DNA from: Candidatus Hydrogenedentota bacterium | Lineage (GTDB): Bacteria > Hydrogenedentota > Hydrogenedentia > Hydrogenedentales > SLHB01 | NCBI GenBank assembly: GCA_003552485.1 | Contig: PUMX01000404.1 | Coordinates: 1-9,896 of the forward strand | Reading direction: 5' to 3' | Length of the DNA: 9,896 nucleotides | Shown here: in pieces, positions 7,300 through 9,896 of the stretch | Layout: each line of letters opens with the position of its first letter | Numbering within the stretch: the stretch's first letter is position 1 | Position numbers and translations under genes: made by a program | The notes under the pieces: generated by a model | Seen by the model: the letters and a program-made list of their open reading frames with translations, nothing else | What the model was told of the DNA's origin: nothing | Databases searched by the model: none

Positions 7300-8555
7300 G
7301 GCGCGGCCTCCCGCGCCTCGGCAAGCTTGTCGAAAACGGGCGCGTAGTGCTTGCGAACGACCCTGTCCCACCCATATTCTTCTTCCGCCAACGCGCGGCC
7401 GGCTGTTCCCATACGCTGCCGCTCAGCGGGGTCCGCAATGAGGCGGCGCAACGCGTGCGCCAGCGCGCGGCTGTCTGCGGGCGGAACAAGGATGCCGGTT
7501 TCTCCATCACGCACAATACGCTGCAACCCGCCGACTTGACTGGCGACCACGGGCAAGCCCGACGCCATGGCCTCGACGGCCACCAGCCCAAACGGCTCCT
7601 CCCAGATGGAGGGCACGACGGCCACATCGGCTTCTTGATATGTGCGCCAGAAACTGGCGGGATCGCGCCAGCCGGCCGCTCGAACCTGCGGCGGCGCGTC
7701 CGCCGGCGCCTCGGCTTGGGTAACCCAGATTTCGAAGTCGTCGCGCTCCGCGGCTAGTTCGCGCGCGGCGTCCGCGAGCGTTGCAAACCCCTTTGTGGGA
7801 TCTTCGGCGCGTCCGGGCATAAGAATAACCGTGTGCGAGCGGCGCGCCCGTTCCGCCGGCGGCGCAAATGCCGCCGGGTCTACCCCGCCGGGAATCTCGA
7901 CGATCTCGGGCCCAACTCCTTCGAACTGCGCGGCCATAATGGGATTGTAGACTACGATTACACGCGCCTTCCGCAAGGCCTCGAGGGTTCGCCGGTAATA
8001 GCCGGGCGTATACGCGGCGGTGTCGAGGTACTCCCGGATGTATGGCATGGGGCGGGCGCTGGCGATTTCACCGCCGCGGGATCGAACCATACAGCGCCGG
8101 CAGATGTCGGGTGTCTCGATGTAGTTTTTTGGACAGGGCGCCCCATTCCAGAAGAGCCGGAAATCCCGGGGACATACGCATTCGTACGCGAAGAAACGCA
8201 AGGCGAGCCGGTAATGACCTAGCGCCTCCGCGAGATATGGCCCAAGAAAGAATCCAAACACCAACATGACGGCGTTTGGCTTCCACGCATCGACCGCAGC
8301 TCGGATCCGTTTCGCCGCCACCGTAGGTGACCCTGATTCGATGCCCGGCACAACTTCGATAGGAAACGGCGCTACAGCCGACTCCACGCTACCTCCTCGC
8401 TCCCACGAGCCATGGTGGGAGCGCGCGAACAGTTTTACTTCGTGACCGAGCCCCTGGATACCTTTCACGGTGTTGAACAAATCAACTTCGCCGCCACCTT
8501 TCGGGGGCCATGAAAATTGCAGGTCTATGAAAGCAATACGCATACCGACTCTCAT
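7296..8555 (-). CDS. GT4-family glycosyltransferase
   Basis: A 419-residue GT-B glycosyltransferase that should move a sugar from a nucleotide-sugar donor onto a surface glycan or lipid-linked acceptor at the inner face of the membrane. The N-terminal domain has the start MRIAFID and a glycine-rich loop PKGGGEVDLF (18-27). The C-terminal donor domain (about 242-400) shows PGRAEDPTKGF, with K255 in the usual phosphate-binding place, and the GT4 motif E320-x7-E328 (EEPFGLVAVE) followed by ASGLPVVAS. Between the domains' main motifs lies a cysteine set C126-x-C128, C141 and C152-x2-C155, a possible metal site. Two starts are possible: ATG 8555 and ATG 8543; the latter gives the family-like start and has GAGAG 5 bases upstream, so the protein may be 415 residues. 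It is first in a two-gene operon. Donor and acceptor cannot be told from sequence. Confidence 0.92.
   Translation of the reverse strand: MRVGMRIAFIDLQFSWPPKGGGEVDLFNTVKGIQGLGHEVKLFARSHHGSWERGGSVESAVAPFPIEVVPGIESGSPTVAAKRIRAAVDAWKPNAVMLVFGFFLGPYLAEALGHYRLALRFFAYECVCPRDFRLFWNGAPCPKNYIETPDICRRCMVRSRGGEIASARPMPYIREYLDTAAYTPGYYRRTLEALRKARVIVVYNPIMAAQFEGVGPEIVEIPGGVDPAAFAPPAERARRSHTVILMPGRAEDPTKGFATLADAARELAAERDDFEIWVTQAEAPADAPPQVRAAGWRDPASFWRTYQEADVAVVPSIWEEPFGLVAVEAMASGLPVVASQVGGLQRIVRDGETGILVPPADSRALAHALRRLIADPAERQRMGTAGRALAEEEYGWDRVVRKHYAPVFDKLAEAREAAP
7307..7312 (-). promoter_or_regulatory. ribosome binding site of the small GT-like gene
   Basis: The minus strand reads GGGAGG, 7 bases before the ATG at 7299, inside the 3' end of the GT4 gene. 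It decides the 157-residue start over a longer frame beginning at 7371. Confidence 0.65.
8398..8423. repeat. perfect 9-bp inverted repeat inside the GT4 gene
   Basis: CGCTCCCAC (8398-8406) and GTGGGAGCG (8415-8423) are perfect inverted copies around an 8-base spacer. They lie about 130 bases into the GT4 reading frame. In RNA they would form a 9-bp GC-rich hairpin. It may be chance in GC-rich code or a local control on the messenger. Confidence 0.5.
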
Positions 8556-8628
8556 CCGGGCGGCCCTTGGCCGACACTCATTTGCCCATGACCGGGCCTT
8601 TCCGCCACGGCTCGCACCGCGCGCGGCA

Positions 8629-8657
8629 AGTGTAACGTGTCATGAGCCGAGGCGCAA
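8629..8657 (-). promoter_or_regulatory. candidate promoter of the glycosyltransferase operon
   Basis: On the minus strand TTGCGC (8652-8657) and TACACT (8629-8634) are 17 bases apart, matching consensus at 3 and 4 of 6 bases. The transcript would start about 65-70 bases before the GT4 start. The spacing is ideal but the -35 match is weak. Confidence 0.35.
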
Positions 8658-8676
8658 TACGCCGGCGGCGAGGCCG

Positions 8677-8705
8677 TTGATCGCCAACTCGGCGCGTCCT
8701 ACAAT
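8677..8705 (+). promoter_or_regulatory. sigma70-type promoter of the FAH-family gene
   Basis: TTGATC (8677-8682) and TACAAT (8700-8705) are separated by exactly 17 bases, matching consensus at 4 and 5 of 6 positions. Transcription would start near 8712, giving a leader of about 90 bases before the ATG at 8805. It is the best promoter in the window and lies back to back with the weaker minus-strand candidate. No riboswitch or clear operator is seen in the leader. Confidence 0.6.
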
Positions 8706-8791
8706 AGTCGTACAGTAGAGCAGACGGATTTGCGTCCGGATCGCCAGGAATGGCCGGCGGACCGGAAAACGCAGCCGGTATCACATAGGGG

Positions 8792-8798
8792 AGGAGGT
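8792..8798 (+). promoter_or_regulatory. strong ribosome binding site of the FAH-family gene
   Basis: AGGAGGT is a full match to the 16S tail, 6 bases before the ATG at 8805. It rules out the longer frame starting at 8730 and so places the hydrophobic segment at the very N-terminus. Confidence 0.85.
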
Positions 8799-8804
8799 AA
8801 GACC

Positions 8805-9668
8805 ATGATGCGTCTGATGAGATTGTGGGCTGTCGCCGGGTGCGCTCTGTTAGGGGCTGCGGCTTTTGGCGAAAACGAGGATGTGACGCGTTACGCGCGC
8901 TTTGAGGTGGATGGCGCCGTAGCGTATGGGGTGGTCGAAGGTGATGAGGTGCGCGAACTTGAAGGGGATCTGTTTGGAGAGCATCAGCTCACCGACCGTG
9001 TGCATGCGCTCGAAGAGGTGACGCTGCTGGTGCCGTGTGAACCCAGGCAAGTTTTCGCCCTGGCGGGCAATTACGCATCTCATATTCCCGGCGAGGAAAT
9101 ACCCGAGCGGTTCCAAAGGGTGCAGCCGTTCCTCAAGACGATCGCGTCTCTCACCGCGCACGAGCAAGATATCGTGATTCCAGCCGACGCCTCGGATGAT
9201 GTGCATTACGAAGCGGAACTGGTCATCGTGATCGGACGAGAAGCCTCGAATGTCGCGCTTGAGGACGCCATGGATTACGTATTCGGCGTCACCGCCGGCA
9301 ACGACGTCAGCGAACGGTTCTGGCAAAACGATCCCGAACACCGCGACGTTCAATGGTGGCGGGCCAAGGGCGCGGACACATTCAGTCCGTATGGCCCCTT
9401 CATCGCGCGCGGGCTGGATTATGACGATTTGCTGCTCGAACTGCGCTTGAATGATGAGGTCAAGCAAAGCGAACGCACGAGCGGCATGGTGCATGACGTC
9501 GCTTCGATCGTCAGTTACATGAGCCAGTACGTGACGCTGTTTCCGGGCGACCTGATCTACACGGGCACGCCAGGCACAACCGGCCCCATGGAGCATGGCG
9601 ACATTGTCGAGATCGAACTGGAAGGCGTGGGCGTGCTGCGCAACCCTGTCGTGCGTGAATCCGAATAA
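8805..9668 (+). CDS. exported fumarylacetoacetate hydrolase (FAH)-family protein
   Basis: 287 residues with a full FAH catalytic domain. Family members cleave or hydrate 2-oxo acids such as acylpyruvates, fumarylacetoacetate or 2-oxo-hept-ene-dioates using a divalent metal. Visible are an N-terminal FAH-type domain (about 27-75), GNYASH (88-93), metal ligands E136 and E138 in YEAEL, D167 in GNDVSE, K188 in RAKGADTF, TGTPG (253-257) and GDIVEIELEGVG (265-276). The active site thus looks complete. The odd part is the N-terminus: MMRLMRLW followed by a hydrophobic stretch to about residue 20 is a signal peptide, with possible cleavage after AFG (near residue 22). VAGC ending at C13 also fits a lipobox, although the hydrophobic run before it is short. 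The protein is therefore probably periplasmic or lipid-anchored, whereas the family is usually cytosolic. It is transcribed alone from its own promoter. The substrate is not predictable. Confidence 0.92.
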   Translation: MMRLMRLWAVAGCALLGAAAFGENEDVTRYARFEVDGAVAYGVVEGDEVRELEGDLFGEHQLTDRVHALEEVTLLVPCEPRQVFALAGNYASHIPGEEIPERFQRVQPFLKTIASLTAHEQDIVIPADASDDVHYEAELVIVIGREASNVALEDAMDYVFGVTAGNDVSERFWQNDPEHRDVQWWRAKGADTFSPYGPFIARGLDYDDLLLELRLNDEVKQSERTSGMVHDVASIVSYMSQYVTLFPGDLIYTGTPGTTGPMEHGDIVEIELEGVGVLRNPVVRESE

Positions 9669-9745
9669 CAAGCCGCGCAAATGATTGCACGGGGCGCGTG
9701 GGACGATGTTGGGCTCAAGAGCTGTTCTATGTCACAGGCAGTGTG

Positions 9746-9786
9746 ATAGCGGGCCCCGGCAACCGGGGCGACCGGGGCCGCGCTAT
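9746..9786. terminator. GC-rich hairpin between convergent genes, probable bidirectional terminator
   Basis: ATAGCG plus GGCCCCGG (9746-9759) pairs with CCGGGGCC (9772-9779) and CGCTAT (9781-9786), a 14-bp stem with a single bulged G at 9780 and a 12-base loop. The loop holds a second CCGGGGC (9763-9769) that can pair with the same left arm around a CAA loop, giving an alternative 7-bp hairpin. It sits between the ends of the FAH-family gene and the minus-strand cytochrome-like gene. There is no T tract on either side, so it is not a classical Rho-independent terminator; it may slow polymerase or protect 3' ends. Confidence 0.55.
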
Positions 9787-9805
9787 TCGCAGTGGGTAAG
9801 GCGGC

Positions 9806-9896
9806 TTACAGCGTGAGCATGAAGGCCACCAGATCTTCTTTTTCTTGTTCGTCCAACTCGAGCCCCTGCACGAGGTTGAAGAACTCGACGGTGTCC
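9806..9896 (-). CDS. C-terminal end of a probable c-type cytochrome / cytochrome c peroxidase-like protein (cut by window)
   Basis: The last 29 codons of a minus-strand gene, ending in TAA at 9806-9808. The visible peptide begins DTVEFFNLVQG and ends LDEQEKEDLVAFMLTL. This ending strongly resembles the C-terminal helix of di-haem cytochrome c peroxidase/MauG-like proteins and related c-type cytochromes, where a 'lt..Ek.dLvaFL.tL' motif is usual. No haem-binding CXXCH is within the visible part, so the call rests on this short motif. If correct, the protein acts in the periplasm in electron transfer or peroxide reduction. It converges on the FAH-family gene with a hairpin between them. Confidence 0.6.
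   Translation of the reverse strand, partial: DTVEFFNLVQGLELDEQEKEDLVAFMLTL

Noticed and set aside
8578..8784. Small minus-strand open frame upstream of the GT4 gene
   Set aside because: It spans both promoter candidates, has no ribosome binding site and reads as low-complexity Arg/Pro-rich sequence.
8850..9680. Minus-strand open frame opposite the FAH-family gene
   Set aside because: The plus strand carries the complete FAH domain with promoter and ribosome binding site; the antisense frame has no recognisable domain.
1..9896. CRISPR arrays, tRNAs, rRNAs, insertion sequences, classical toxin-antitoxin pairs
   Set aside because: No regularly spaced repeats, cloverleaf-like sequence, transposase or small toxin-antitoxin pair was seen by reading both strands.

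Overview
The window is about 9.9 kb of GC-rich bacterial DNA, densely coding, with short intergenic gaps and tight ATGA gene overlaps. No rRNA, tRNA, CRISPR array or insertion sequence is visible. The exported enzyme, the cytochrome c-type fragment and the glycosyltransferase genes fit a Gram-negative-type bacterium. The mix of an XPB-type helicase, an AddB-like nuclease and an unrecognised glycoside-hydrolase-like protein suggests an uncultivated lineage, perhaps of the Planctomycetota or Hydrogenedentota kind. That placement is a guess from gene style, not something the sequence proves.

Layout from left to right. (1) Bases 1-1593, plus strand: the 3' part of a large protein with a TIM-barrel-like region, a glycosidase-type beta-sandwich, a helical domain and an extremely acidic tail. 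(2) Bases 1594-1719: a short spacer between convergent genes. (3) Bases 1720-6659, minus strand: a two-gene operon in which an XPB-family superfamily 2 helicase comes first and an AddB-like PD-(D/E)XK nuclease follows, joined by a 4-base ATGA overlap. (4) Bases 6826-8555, minus strand: a second two-gene operon, a GT4 glycosyltransferase followed by a small coupled protein that looks like half of a GT-B glycosyltransferase, again joined by ATGA. (5) Bases 8556-8804: a divergent promoter region. (6) Bases 8805-9668, plus strand: a fumarylacetoacetate-hydrolase-family enzyme with an export signal. (7) Bases 9669-9805: a convergent spacer with a strong hairpin. (8) Bases 9806-9896, minus strand: the last 29 codons of a protein resembling the C-terminus of c-type cytochrome peroxidases.

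The most interesting part is the helicase-nuclease operon. An XPB translocase with all its motifs is translationally coupled to a nuclease that has a complete RecB-type active site and an AddB-type four-cysteine iron-sulfur signature, but no Walker A motif of its own. The arrangement suggests a DNA repair or end-processing machine in which XPB supplies the motor, a combination different from AddAB, RecBCD or archaeal XPB-Bax1. The glycosyltransferase pair probably works in cell-surface polysaccharide or glycolipid assembly. The exported FAH-family enzyme is unusual because the family is normally cytosolic.
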